Positions 26,701-36,075 are shown, counted from the stretch's first letter. The stretch is 41,117 nucleotides of DNA from an uncultured Pseudanabaenaceae cyanobacterium (GCA_937949725.1 CALECT010000091.1:1-41117); one strand, 5' to 3'. Translations and numbers: made by a program. The notes: generated by a model not told the origin, from the sequence alone.

Positions 26701-28252
26701 GGTGACGATAGCGATCCGATTCAAAATACTCCGGTGCGTCACTGGTCATGGCCATATGACAGCCAAAACCGTCCACAAGCCCCGCTTCAAATTGATATTT
26801 CAACTGATTGGCAAGGAAGGTGCGCCCCCCCACCGCAACCACCGCAGCAGGCAGTTCGAGATAGCGCTTGACAATCTGGGTGAGCCAGTCTGCGTATGGC
26901 AAAGCATCGTCGTCGATGAAGGCAACAATGTCTCCTTGGGCCGCTGCAATGCCTAAGTTGCGAGAGATGGAAAGGTTGCGTGTGGGGTTCTCACAGACTT
27001 TGAGGTGAGAATGCTGTTCCAAAAGCTCCTTCGTCCCATCGGTGGAGGGACCGTTAACCACCACCACTTCAAAGTTGTTATAGTCCTGCTGATCCAGACT
27101 GGCAAAACAGCGTTCTAGATAATCTGCTCGGTTGTAGGTACAAATGACAATCGAGACTAAAGGCTCTTCTGGAAAACCATGGTTAAAGATGCGTTCAATG
27201 GTTTGGTTAAAGCGATCGCAGACGGCTTCTGCAGAAAATCGGTCAATCTGGGCTCGTCCATGATCTACTAAGGACTGACGGAATACTTCGTCGTTAAAGA
27301 CCTTGTGAATACGGTCCACAGCGAGATTGATATCCAAACTTTCTAAAGCGCCTGGCCCCATGCCCATAGTGTCCCCAACGGCAGTGCCTGCATAGGCAAC
27401 TACGGGCAGATCCACATGGAATGACTCCACAATGGGAACACAAAACCCCTCATGTTGACTAAGACAGAGGAAGAGATCGGCTGCACAAAAGTGGGCCACT
27501 AGTTCTTCGTCACTAATTTTTCCGGTAAAGCTAACTCGATCCGTTAAACCTTGAGCTTCGACCTGGCGTTTAACCTTTTGATAAAACGCATCTTCTTCGG
27601 CGTAACGACCCACGAGGTAGAGGTGGTTTTGGGAATTGGGGAAGCGATCGCAATATTGTGCGAAGGTCTCTACAACTAGATCCTGGCGCTTGTTCGGTGC
27701 AATCCTGCCCGTGAATAGCCAATGGTTAGTCTTGGGCTTTTGTTGCTGCAACTGCTCAACAAAAGGCTGAGCCTCCGCCAACGCTTGCTCAGTGAAGCCT
27801 GAGACGATAATGGGCAGTACATCAACATCCTGGGCGGATAGCGCTTCAGCTTCATCGCAGTTGTAACGAGAATCGCCCAACACTAAATTAAAACGTCCGA
27901 CTATTTCGCCAAATTGCCGTCGTCCCTCTAGGCAAAACTTATATAGCGAGGAGGTCCGCTCAAAAAAGCTATGGGGCGTGACATTGTGATAGATCAGAAT
28001 CTTGTACCCCTGGATCAAACTGACTCGCTCAGCTGTCTCGGAATAACCCGCGTAGTGACTAATGAGGATCGTCTCCTCTGTCATGCGGAAATTTGCAACA
28101 TTTTCCCGATACTCCTCTACGGAATGGTGAGCATATTTACTATAAATTTCAGATTGCCGTCCTTGGGCGAGCAACATTTTATGGAGCCGAATCACCTGAT
28201 TCGAAACTGCATCTCCAAAGTCTAAGGACTCAACAACCTGAACAAATCTCAT
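23705..28252 (-). CDS. Giant GT4-GT2-GT4-coiled-coil-methyltransferase fusion protein
   Basis: This 1515-residue single chain has five parts. GT4 (1-355) has TGRIAPNKRQD and the E-x7-E pair E268/E276. GT2 (about 364-640) has VSIVICTYNRADYL and the metal site DDD (447-449). A second GT4 (about 697-1093) has YGGIGSYNQTL, LGRLEGRKG and E998/E1006. A linker leads to a Gln/Glu/Ala-rich coiled coil (about 1196-1300). The methyltransferase (about 1356-1515) has LRLNLGCGTSPK, NVDQREL and SHVIEHF. All catalytic motifs look intact. The gene lies between the Wzm/Wzt exporter genes and the sulfotransferase. Expected role: elongation of a polysaccharide on the cytoplasmic face, possibly with methyl capping. 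In E. coli O9a these jobs are split between WbdA and the coiled-coil protein WbdD. The length-control role here is inference. The ATG at 28252 follows agagagaag. Confidence 0.88.
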   Translation of the reverse strand: MRFVQVVESLDFGDAVSNQVIRLHKMLLAQGRQSEIYSKYAHHSVEEYRENVANFRMTEETILISHYAGYSETAERVSLIQGYKILIYHNVTPHSFFERTSSLYKFCLEGRRQFGEIVGRFNLVLGDSRYNCDEAEALSAQDVDVLPIIVSGFTEQALAEAQPFVEQLQQQKPKTNHWLFTGRIAPNKRQDLVVETFAQYCDRFPNSQNHLYLVGRYAEEDAFYQKVKRQVEAQGLTDRVSFTGKISDEELVAHFCAADLFLCLSQHEGFCVPIVESFHVDLPVVAYAGTAVGDTMGMGPGALESLDINLAVDRIHKVFNDEVFRQSLVDHGRAQIDRFSAEAVCDRFNQTIERIFNHGFPEEPLVSIVICTYNRADYLERCFASLDQQDYNNFEVVVVNGPSTDGTKELLEQHSHLKVCENPTRNLSISRNLGIAAAQGDIVAFIDDDALPYADWLTQIVKRYLELPAAVVAVGGRTFLANQLKYQFEAGLVDGFGCHMAMTSDAPEYFESDRYRHLLGTNCSFRRDALVQVGGFDEQYDYYLDESDLAVRLQEAGGLIANANEAYVRHEFAQSHNRLGGDYNFNWETITKNTVYFGLKNATHRTKPARIVRTVKMVLKDRCYSFWNAYRHGVLPAKEALNHTRLALTGAARGYRDALGQRKVKTGDWAPSSPALPYRSTEAGRAEEETIAAESSFLHIAIISQEFPPHAYGGIGSYNQTLAKELIQLGHRVTVISRGLVDQKQVFGRLIHYQIATVPGNSFDPDFPTLSKNLAWAECAAQLLEDIHAETEIDIIESALWDSEALGVLQHRQQLPIPLIVRVVTPLKVAAKMNGWQMSDDLQRCIALEKELVCGAEAVICISDSVRQSFKANYDIQEDQRWSIQQLGVQPWPTYANVASYGELPPQWQRGEFQLLFLGRLEGRKGIDVFLKSLPEVLQKDDRISVWIAGEDIEGWEAKATLPDSLRSRVQFFGRVSEADRELLYANCDVLVFPSRYESFGIVPLEAMVHGKPVIAARAAAIPEVVLDQDCGLLFEPEQHSELAEKLIQLAQDPSLYKKLSAGATERVKTLSARNMALASAQKYHQLIQQELHSEGLSASTQDAFQQLATVLEASQASQPSVSEGQLLSTAVQASGWNIELPRIISYGKLNRAINRWIVPRVGQFIESVLFNSMQQQTLFNRQASAQLAYLAQGQTQQADALAAQLTELEQERDKQKAFMAEQLEAMRLELQADLKNESNQLTQSYQAEQQQMQQRISDIEASLQGAIARLAEEKATMEQQSTAKLQQLQTSIEAQGGRVDNAMGDIMRAICQLQDLTADQAEMSRSEFAYQLARGQQDEPKILGTEKLSKDEAELRLNLGCGTSPKENYINVDQRELPGVDIVADLRKLPFEPGSIQEIFNSHVIEHFTEYELRTHLLPYWHSLLKRGGQLTIICPDAEAMIRDYVAGKLPWEHLRKVTYGAQDYDGDYHYNMYNASNLQDYLKAAGFGAVELTASARINGICYEMELSATRIE

Positions 28253-28355
28253 TCTACTTCTCTCTCTAAAAGCGGCTCTATACCGGCAATAGCTTGATCA
28301 CAATTTGGCTTGGGCCCAGGCAGAGGAAACCTCTCCACAGTCTGGGATTCAAGAA

Positions 28356-29825
28356 TCAAACAAAACTGGGGTGTTCATCATTAAGCAGCGGTGATGAATT
28401 CTGCTGCGCCCCCTTGTTATCCTCTGTTCGGTCCGTCCCTGATGGGTCAAGCTTGTCTTCACCCTCCTCCTCACAAGCATAGAGTTTTACTTCTGTTCCT
28501 AGAATCTTGAATAGGCCATGAACTTTCTCATGGGTAATGGCTTGAATCGTTACAGCATTTTGTAACCAATCCACAATTTCTAAACTGTCATTGACTCCAT
28601 CGCCAAAGGCAATATCGAGGGAGTAAACAGCTGAAGCCAAATGAGGCCAAGTGAGTTTGAACTCAATCACTGAATGACCTGTTTCTGCCCTGGCTCGCCA
28701 TTGAGGTGCAAAGTCAGAATCAAGGGTTTCCGAACTCCAGCCTGCCAAGACTGTACGGAGTCGATCCACCAGAGCCACCCCCACATTGGGCAACTTCACC
28801 AAAGCATGACGCCATACCGAAACCCTCAGGATAATCACTTCTCCAGGCTCCACAACAGCCAGTGGGGTTTCCTCAAGGGTTAATAGCTCCACCGCAACAA
28901 TCTCTCCCCGCCCCGTACCAAACCGTTCACGACCCACGAATGCTCTGTACGGCTGCTGAGTAAAAGGGTTCGTGGTCTTGTGGGTGATGGCTTCGATATC
29001 AATGCTGCTCTCAGCACTGTGATCAACAGGAGAGGTTGCCTCAACGGGGTCACTGTCTTGCTGTTGCACATACCGCTTATTGACCTCTTCGTGAACCCAT
29101 GCCTGGTAATGCTTACAAACTTCTGCGGGCTTGCCTTTCTCAACAATACGACCTTGATTTAGCCAAACAGCTTCGGAACAGAGGCGAGAAATAGAACCCA
29201 CATCGTGAGAGACAAATAGAATGGTCCCCCCTCCATCCTGAAATTCACGAATTTTAGCCATACAGCGATGGACAAAGACGCTATCCCCCACCGCTAGGGC
29301 TTCATCCACAATCAACACTTCTGGATCCACATGGATCGCCACGGCAAACGCGAGACGAACATACATACCGCTGGAATAGGTCTTAACGGGTTCATCAATA
29401 AAGCTGCCAATCTCTGCAAAATTGGCAATTTTATCAAACCGTTCTTCCACCTCTTCTCGACTCAAGCCCAAGATTTGTGCATTGAAGAAGACATTTTGAC
29501 GTCCCGTAAATTCTGGATTAAAGCCGCTCCCTAACTCCAGCAAGGCAGAAACCCGCCCCTTCACATTGACTGTCCCCTGAGTCGGAGACAATGTCCCCGC
29601 GACAATCTGCAAGAGGGTGCTTTTCCCGGAGCCATTGTGGCCAATGATGCCCAAGGTTTGCCCCCGAAAGACTTCTAGGCTGATATCCTCCAACGCCCAG
29701 AACGACTCGGCATAGGATTTACCCGGTAACATCACCTCTTTCAATCGATCCACAGGCCGGGCGTAGCGTTTAAATGCTTTGGAGACGCTCTGTATTGAAA
29801 TCGCAGCTTCTTGATCTACCATCAT
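28356..29825 (-). CDS. wzt: Wzt-type polysaccharide ABC exporter ATPase with C-terminal binding domain
   Basis: This is the ATPase of an ABC-2 polysaccharide exporter, 489 residues long. The nucleotide-binding domain spans about 1-245 with Walker A GHNGSGKST (62-70), signature YSSGM (150-154), Walker B LIVDEA (171-176) and H-loop His207. After a linker, a beta-rich region (about 295-450, including FGTGRGEIVAVELL and VEPGEVIILRV) matches the Wzt C-terminal carbohydrate-binding domain, and an acidic hydrophilic tail follows. In E. coli O9a this domain recognises the capped chain end before export. It lies between wzm and the giant fusion gene. The start could also be the next codon, ATG 29822. 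Confidence 0.92.
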   Translation of the reverse strand: MMVDQEAAISIQSVSKAFKRYARPVDRLKEVMLPGKSYAESFWALEDISLEVFRGQTLGIIGHNGSGKSTLLQIVAGTLSPTQGTVNVKGRVSALLELGSGFNPEFTGRQNVFFNAQILGLSREEVEERFDKIANFAEIGSFIDEPVKTYSSGMYVRLAFAVAIHVDPEVLIVDEALAVGDSVFVHRCMAKIREFQDGGGTILFVSHDVGSISRLCSEAVWLNQGRIVEKGKPAEVCKHYQAWVHEEVNKRYVQQQDSDPVEATSPVDHSAESSIDIEAITHKTTNPFTQQPYRAFVGRERFGTGRGEIVAVELLTLEETPLAVVEPGEVIILRVSVWRHALVKLPNVGVALVDRLRTVLAGWSSETLDSDFAPQWRARAETGHSVIEFKLTWPHLASAVYSLDIAFGDGVNDSLEIVDWLQNAVTIQAITHEKVHGLFKILGTEVKLYACEEEGEDKLDPSGTDRTEDNKGAQQNSSPLLNDEHPSFV

Positions 29826-29897
29826 CCACTTGCCATTAGTGCATTAACGTTCAATTTCACTTCAATCGGTCAACTCAAATGCTCCGATTGACTCGAC

Positions 29898-30785
29898 TCA
29901 AAGCACATCCGCAAATGCAGGTGCAAGCTTCCGGTAAACAATACGTCCCAGAAAGAACACGACTAGGCTAGTAATCATGAGGGAGACCCCATAATGTTGC
30001 AAGGTTTCCAGACTCCCCCAAAAGACGAGATCTCGATATAGAGCCGTTAAGGAAGCTAAGGGATTAAGCGTCATCACCCAAGGTTCAAATCGACCGAGGC
30101 GATCTGCGGTATAGAGCACCGGGGTTAGATAAAGCCACAAATTGAGAAAGATCATGACCCCCTGGGCAACATCTCTCAAAAACACAGTGAGTCCAGCGAC
30201 CAAGTAGCAAATTCCAGTCGTAAATAGGATTTGCATCAACCAAACGAGGGGCAAGAAGGCAACTTGCCACGGAATATTCTGAGTGATGCAAGCCAACAAA
30301 ACGATTAAAACAGCCAGACCAAATGCACTTTCGACCAATGCAGAAAACACCGGCACTAGCGGCAACAGACCCAGGGGAAAAACAACTTTTTTCACAAGGT
30401 TAACCTGCCCTAATACAACGCTGGCCGATTGAGCCACCGCCGTACTAAAAGCAATCCAGGGAATTAAAGCCGTAAACAGCCACAGGCCAAATAACAATGT
30501 GCTGTCCGGATCGAAGCCTCTGGCCTCAAAAAGAGCAGCCTGGCCGCCCTGGGCATCTAGGGGCAGCTTGATGCGCAGAACAACGGAGAAAACGTAGGTA
30601 TAAATTAAAAGCTGAGAAATTTGATTCAACAGAGGCCACAAATTACCAAAGACCGAGCCTTTGTAACGGGCCTCCAAATCTCGACGCACCAGCGTCCTTA
30701 GGAGATTGAATTTTGTCTGCTGGGCCACAGTTAACGGAGATAGCCGCCCCAAAATAGACAATAAATTCTCTCCATTACGACGCAT
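29898..30785 (-). CDS. wzm: Wzm-type polysaccharide ABC exporter permease
   Basis: This is the membrane subunit of the ABC-2 polysaccharide exporter, with six hydrophobic helices. The amphipathic start RTLVRRDLEARYKGSVFGNLW, followed by PLLNQISQL, is the standard opening of Wzm/TagG/KpsM-type permeases. The ATG at 30785 (preceded by acggggt) gives 295 residues. The in-frame TTG at 30833 would add 16 poorly conserved-looking residues. With Wzt it should export an undecaprenyl-linked polysaccharide made in the cytoplasm. It lies about 140 bases downstream of glmS on the same strand with no hairpin terminator seen between, so readthrough from glmS is possible. Confidence 0.9.
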   Translation of the reverse strand: MRRNGENLLSILGRLSPLTVAQQTKFNLLRTLVRRDLEARYKGSVFGNLWPLLNQISQLLIYTYVFSVVLRIKLPLDAQGGQAALFEARGFDPDSTLLFGLWLFTALIPWIAFSTAVAQSASVVLGQVNLVKKVVFPLGLLPLVPVFSALVESAFGLAVLIVLLACITQNIPWQVAFLPLVWLMQILFTTGICYLVAGLTVFLRDVAQGVMIFLNLWLYLTPVLYTADRLGRFEPWVMTLNPLASLTALYRDLVFWGSLETLQHYGVSLMITSLVVFFLGRIVYRKLAPAFADVL

Positions 30786-30927
30786 ACCCCGTAAAGCCTG
30801 ACGCAATGTCCCAACCTCTTCTACTGGATGCAACGAGGGAAATGCTCTAGGGAACTTGAAGCGATAACACCACTTGAACCGTCACATTATCCTCTGCTCG
30901 CTAAGTGATCCTACCACCCCCAAAGCT

Positions 30928-32880
30928 CTACTCCACCGTGACACTCTTGGCAAGGTTGCGAGGCTGGTCCACATCTAGGCCGCGCCTTGCTGCGATGTGA
31001 TAGGACAGCAGCTGTAGTGGAATGACGGAGAGGACGGGGGAGAGCAGCTCATCCACAGCGGGAACAGCTAGAACATCATCGAAGAAGTCTGCATCACTGT
31101 TGTCGGGAAGCACGCCAATGAGCCTTGCATCACGAGCCTTGGCTTCTTGGGCGTTGGAGAGGACTTTGTCGTAGACCGTGCCGGGCATGGCGATCGCCAC
31201 CACAGGCACTTTGGCATCTAACAAAGCAATGGGACCATGCTTCATTTCCCCAGCGGGATAGCCCTCAGCATGGATATAGCTAATTTCTTTGAGCTTCAAA
31301 GCCCCTTCCAGGGCGATGGGGAAATTGATGCCGCGACCGACGAAGATAAAATCCTGAGTTTCAGTGAAGTCCTGGGCTAGGGCTGCGATCGCATCATCCT
31401 GGGTCTGCAAGATATTCTCAATTTGCGTTGGCAGCTGGCGCAGGCCATTGATCAGGCTTTCTAAAATCTTGGGAGAAGCCGCTTTGCGCAGGTGGGCGAG
31501 GTCCAGGGCCAAGAAGTAGAAGGCCATGAGCTGACCGAGGAAGGTCTTGGTGGCCGCAACGCCGACTTCAATGCCAGCAGGGGTGGTAATCAGATGGGGG
31601 GTGAGATGGGCCAGGCTGCATTCCGGGCGATTGGTGATGCCGAGCAGGCGAGGAGCAAAGGCTCCGCCTTTCTCATTACGACGGGCAACTTCCATCTCTA
31701 GGGCCGCCAAAGTGTCGGCGGTTTCACCGGACTGGGTGACACCGATGGTGAGGGTGTTGGGCTGGAGTGGCGGCGGTGAATAGCGAAATTCCGAGGCGTA
31801 ATGGACCACCGTGGGAATCCCTGCCAACTGCTCTAGTAGATAGCCACCCACTAGGCTGGCATGCCAACTGGTGCCGCAAGCCAGGATTTTGATTTGCTCT
31901 AGGTCGGTGTAGAGCTCTGCGGGCAAGTTGAGCTTAATAGGGGACTGGTGGGGAAGTACCGCATGGTCTCCGGCATTGGGGCTACCCGGATTGTCAGATT
32001 GAGCGTCGGGGGAGGGGCTGTTTTCGCTGGGGATATAAGCCTCAAGGCAGGCGCGGATGACGCTGGGCTGCTCATGGATCTCCTTGAGCATGAAGTGCTT
32101 GTAGCCCTGCTTGTCGGCGGTGTCCTGGGTGCCGGTAAGCAGGCGGGGCTGGCGGCGCAGCCGCTTGCCCTCAAAGTCAATTAGAGAGATCCCCAAGGGC
32201 GTGAGGGTGGCCATCTCACTGTTGCCCAGGTTGAGCACCGCTCGGGTGTGGTTCAGCAAGGCTGGAGTATCGGAGGCGCAGAAGAATTCACCCTGGCCAA
32301 AGCCGATGACGAGGGGAGCCTGTTGGCGAGCGGTGACGAGTTCATCGGGGTAATCAGCACAGAGGACTGCGATCGCAAATCCCCCCTCCAAGCGATTCAC
32401 GGCCCGGCGAGTTGCTTCGGTTAGGGGAGAGTCAAATTGGTCTAATTCTCCCGCCTGGGTCATCTTATCGAGGACCACTTCAATCAGATTGGGAATGACT
32501 TCTGTATCCGTCTCCGATACAAATTCCCGCCCCAGGGCCTGGAGCTCTTCCCGCAGCTCGCGGTAGTTTTCTACAATGCCGTTTTGCACCACCCCGATGC
32601 GGCCTTCAGTGCCGAAGTGGGGGTGAGCATTATGCTCTTCTGGTTTACCGTGGGTGGCCCAGCGGGTGTGACCAATACCAATTTGAGCAGGATGTTCCTG
32701 GCCTTGGAGCTTCTCTTCTAGGTTGATCAATTTTCCCTTCGCCCGCACTCGCTGCAAGGCATTCTCAGAGATCGTTGCAATACCAGCGGAGTCGTAGCCT
32801 CGATATTCCAGCTTGCGGAGTCCATCAATCAGGATCCCAGTTGCCGCCTGGGGACCCACATAGCCGACGATGCCACACAT
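30928..32880 (-). CDS. glmS: Glutamine-fructose-6-phosphate aminotransferase (isomerising)
   Basis: This enzyme makes glucosamine-6-phosphate from fructose-6-phosphate and glutamine, the entry to UDP-GlcNAc, peptidoglycan and lipid A. The N-terminal glutaminase domain begins MCGIVGYVG with nucleophile Cys2 and includes HTRWATHGKP. Two SIS domains follow (ACGTSWHASL, TQSGETADTLAAL), and the C-terminus ends DQPRNLAKSVTVE. At 650 residues it is about 40 longer than E. coli GlmS, mostly through a Ser/Pro/Asn-rich insert at about 283-315 at the domain junction. A strong ribosome site, aaaggag, precedes ATG 32880. No glmS ribozyme was recognised in the roughly 107-base leader. The gene lies just upstream of the polysaccharide exporter. 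Confidence 0.97.
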   Translation of the reverse strand: MCGIVGYVGPQAATGILIDGLRKLEYRGYDSAGIATISENALQRVRAKGKLINLEEKLQGQEHPAQIGIGHTRWATHGKPEEHNAHPHFGTEGRIGVVQNGIVENYRELREELQALGREFVSETDTEVIPNLIEVVLDKMTQAGELDQFDSPLTEATRRAVNRLEGGFAIAVLCADYPDELVTARQQAPLVIGFGQGEFFCASDTPALLNHTRAVLNLGNSEMATLTPLGISLIDFEGKRLRRQPRLLTGTQDTADKQGYKHFMLKEIHEQPSVIRACLEAYIPSENSPSPDAQSDNPGSPNAGDHAVLPHQSPIKLNLPAELYTDLEQIKILACGTSWHASLVGGYLLEQLAGIPTVVHYASEFRYSPPPLQPNTLTIGVTQSGETADTLAALEMEVARRNEKGGAFAPRLLGITNRPECSLAHLTPHLITTPAGIEVGVAATKTFLGQLMAFYFLALDLAHLRKAASPKILESLINGLRQLPTQIENILQTQDDAIAALAQDFTETQDFIFVGRGINFPIALEGALKLKEISYIHAEGYPAGEMKHGPIALLDAKVPVVAIAMPGTVYDKVLSNAQEAKARDARLIGVLPDNSDADFFDDVLAVPAVDELLSPVLSVIPLQLLSYHIAARRGLDVDQPRNLAKSVTVE

Positions 32881-32987
32881 ACAATGAACTCCTTTCGCAG
32901 CCGAAGGCCGAAGACGAAGAAATTATACTAGTGAATCCAGGGCCTGCACTGTTCTGCTGCCAAGTTGCGATTCAGGTTAGTCATAAC

Positions 32988-33028
32988 AAAAAGGCTGAGA
33001 GTCATACAGGATGACTCTCAGCCTTTTT
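32988..33028 (-). terminator. Strong 18-bp hairpin after psaC
   Basis: The perfect 18-base arms 32988-33005 and 33011-33028 enclose a 5-base loop, begin with five A and end with five T. Lying 37 bases past the psaC stop, it is an excellent intrinsic terminator and works symmetrically on either strand. It insulates glmS from the highly expressed psaC gene. Confidence 0.92.
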
Positions 33029-33065
33029 GAGAAGCAAGAGATAGGTTCAAAAATCCGAGGAGGAT

Positions 33066-33813
<748 letters not shown>

Positions 33814-34053
33814 ATGAGCAAAGAGGAAACCCTGTCAAAAGTGCAAAAGATTGTCGCTGAGCAACTCAGCGTCGATCTTGAAGAGGTCAAGGCCGAAGCC
33901 AGCTTCGCCAACGACCTCGGTGCCGACTCCCTTGACACTGTTGAGCTAGTAATGGCTCTGGAAGAAGAGTTCGAGATTGAAATTCCCGATGAAGCAGCTG
34001 AAGGGATCGCCACGGTCCAAGACGCCGTTAACTTCATTGAAGAAAAGGCCTAG
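33814..34053 (+). CDS. acpP: Acyl carrier protein
   Basis: This 79-residue acidic four-helix protein carries growing acyl chains in type II fatty-acid synthesis. Ser39 in [10 protein letters not shown] is the 4'-phosphopantetheine attachment site. The chain runs from [11 protein letters not shown] to AVNFIEEKA, standard for cyanobacterial ACP. ATG 33814 has gagg upstream; the frame open from 33769 adds a non-conserved leader and is not used. A hairpin terminator separates it from fabF downstream, yet the two genes are functionally paired. Confidence 0.97.
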   Translation: MSKEETLSKVQKIVAEQLSVDLEEVKAEASFANDLGADSLDTVELVMALEEEFEIEIPDEAAEGIATVQDAVNFIEEKA

Positions 34054-34218
34054 TCAATTAAGTTTGCATAGGACTGATTTAAGCCATACAAGACTTATTG
34101 GATACGTTCAGGCTCTAGAGCTTGGCTTCATCCCTTTCTGCTCTATGTAGCTTTAATTTCCTCAATCAAGCTGTTGTATCCCAGCAGCACACTGATTGAG
34201 ACAGCTCACAAGGCTGTC

Positions 34219-34250
34219 AAGCTGAGGCCTTCCTCAGCTTTTTAGTTTTT
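34219..34250 (+). terminator. Hairpin terminator between acpP and fabF
   Basis: The 9-base stem aagctgagg (34219-34227) with cctcagctt (34232-34240) has a 4-base loop and is followed by tttagttttt. It lies 165 bases past acpP, implying that fabF also has its own promoter in 34251-34428. The rest of the acpP-fabF gap (about 375 bases) shows nothing recognisable. Confidence 0.8.
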
Positions 34251-34428
34251 AAGCCTGCGGTCTGTTGATCTGAACCATACTCTGCGATTTTAAATCCCCG
34301 ACTGGCCCTATTTCGGTTGATTGCTCAATCTAAATGACTCAAGCAAGCCAGCAGCGATCGCGAATATTGCTCACGAAGGATTTGAACAGGCCCTTTCCAA
34401 GCTCCTATTTGGTTTGACTGAGAACCCT

Positions 34429-35685
34429 ATGACTGATTCTGCTGCTCGCCGCGTGGTCATCACGGGCATGGGTGCCATCACCCCCATTGGCAATAACTTA
34501 GCCGATTACTGGGAAGGCTTGACCACTGGCCGAAATGGCATTGGTCCCATTACCCATTTTGACGCCTCGGCCCATGCTTGCCGCATTGCGGGAGAAGTTA
34601 AAGGGTTTAAGCCAGAGGACTACATGGATCGAAAGGAAGCGAAGCGGATGGACCGTTTCTCTCAGTTTGGTGCGGCAGCGGCGAAGCAGGCGGTTAAAGA
34701 TGCCAATCTAGAAATCACCGATGCCAATGCCGAGCGCATTGGTGTGCTTTTGGGCAGCGGCGTGGGCGGCATCAAGGTGATGGAAGATCAGCAAACGATC
34801 TACCTCAATAAAGGACCGTCACGCTGTAGCCCCTTCATGATTCCGATGATGATCGCTAACATGGCCGCTGGTTTGACGGCGATTCAAATTGGAGCCAAGG
34901 GGCCAAACTCCTGCACGGTGACGGCCTGTGCCGCTGGGGCTAATGCCGTGGGCGATGCATTCCGGCAGATTAAGTGGAACTATGCCGATGCCATGGTTTG
35001 TGGCGGTGCAGAGGCGGCGATTACGCCCCTATCCATGGCCGGGTTTGCTGCTTGCAGAGCCCTGTCGAGCCGCAATGATGACCCGGAACATGCCTGTCGC
35101 CCCTTTGATGTGGGCCGCGATGGCTTTGTTATGGGAGAAGGCGCAGGTCTGCTGGTACTTGAGGAGCTGGAACATGCCAAGGCGCGCGGAGCTCGCATCT
35201 ACGCAGAAGTGGTGGGCTATGGCATGACCTGTGATGCCTACCATATGACCCTGCCGGTGCCCGGTGGCTTAGGTGCAGCCCGAGCGATTGAGTTGGCGCT
35301 TGAGGATGCGGGTGTCAAACCAAGCGAAATCAGCTACATCAACGCCCACGGCACCAGCACCCCAGCTAACGATAAAACCGAGACGGCTGCCATTAAGAAG
35401 GCCCTGGGTGAAGACAATGCCCGCAAGGTCGCCATTAGCTCGACCAAATCCATGACCGGTCACTTGCTGGGCGGTTCTGGTGGCATTGAAGCGGTGGCCA
35501 CTGCTCTGGCGGTTTACCATGACCAGCTGCCTCCCACCATCAACATCGAAACTCCGGACCCAGAGTGTGACCTGGACTACGTGCCCCACACCACCCGTGC
35601 CCAGACCGTGGATGTCGCCATCTCAAACTCCTTTGGATTTGGTGGCCACAATGTCACGCTGGTCATGCGTAAGTATTCTGACTAA
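34429..35685 (+). CDS. fabF: 3-oxoacyl-ACP synthase II
   Basis: This condensing enzyme extends acyl-ACP with malonyl-ACP in fatty-acid synthesis. The Cys-His-His triad and Lys are all present: Cys167 in TACAAGAN, His307 in NAHGTSTP, Lys340 and His345 in STKSMTGHLLG. The C-terminus has SNSFGFGGHN. From ATG 34429 (MTDSAARRVVITGMG) the length is 418 residues, normal for FabF. The frame extends back to 34321, but the extra 36 residues are not family-like. It acts on the product of the adjacent acpP gene. Confidence 0.97.
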   Translation: MTDSAARRVVITGMGAITPIGNNLADYWEGLTTGRNGIGPITHFDASAHACRIAGEVKGFKPEDYMDRKEAKRMDRFSQFGAAAAKQAVKDANLEITDANAERIGVLLGSGVGGIKVMEDQQTIYLNKGPSRCSPFMIPMMIANMAAGLTAIQIGAKGPNSCTVTACAAGANAVGDAFRQIKWNYADAMVCGGAEAAITPLSMAGFAACRALSSRNDDPEHACRPFDVGRDGFVMGEGAGLLVLEELEHAKARGARIYAEVVGYGMTCDAYHMTLPVPGGLGAARAIELALEDAGVKPSEISYINAHGTSTPANDKTETAAIKKALGEDNARKVAISSTKSMTGHLLGGSGGIEAVATALAVYHDQLPPTINIETPDPECDLDYVPHTTRAQTVDVAISNSFGFGGHNVTLVMRKYSD

Positions 35686-36075
35686 GGTTTGCTGTTCTGA
35701 AGCCTTTTTTATCCTGCTCAATAGACAAATGTTACGGGTAGGCCCATTCAATCGCTATTTGGCCTTGCAATACAGGCTGTATCTGGTTCGAGGGGCTGAG
35801 AGAAGCGATGTCAGGGCTCGTTAAAGATGGAATTCTGAAGCAAATTTTACAGAAATCTCCCGGCTTCACACTTGTTCATCATCTCCGTCGATGGAATGAT
35901 GACCATAAGGACATTTAATTATTAGTGCGGTTTTCCTGCTGAGCTTCAGTGTGGAATCGTCAATCGCCAAAAAGCAATCGCGAGCGATCGCGGTCCGGGG
36001 CATCCCTAGGCGTTCCTAAGGCACCTAAGGCACCCAAGCCCCTCACCCACCCAATCACGTTAGGTAGTTACAAAT
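35686..36075. other. Intergenic region between fabF and tkt
   Basis: This 390-base stretch has no gene. After fabF there is a T-run (cctttttta) with no good stem. Toward tkt there is a gcgatcgc copy and a tandem pair of ctaaggcac (36016-36024 and 36025-36033). It presumably holds the tkt promoter, but no exact boxes can be assigned. Confidence 0.45.

Noticed and set aside
32881..32987. glmS ribozyme in the glmS leader
   Set aside because: The leader is short and does not show the conserved ribozyme core; that element is known mainly from Firmicutes.
34321..34428. N-terminal extension of fabF
   Set aside because: Family members start near RRVVITGMG; the extra 36 residues lack conservation and begin with a TTG.
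35686..35720. fabF terminator at the T-run after the stop codon
   Set aside because: The T-run is present, but only a weak four-base stem can be drawn, so it was not called.
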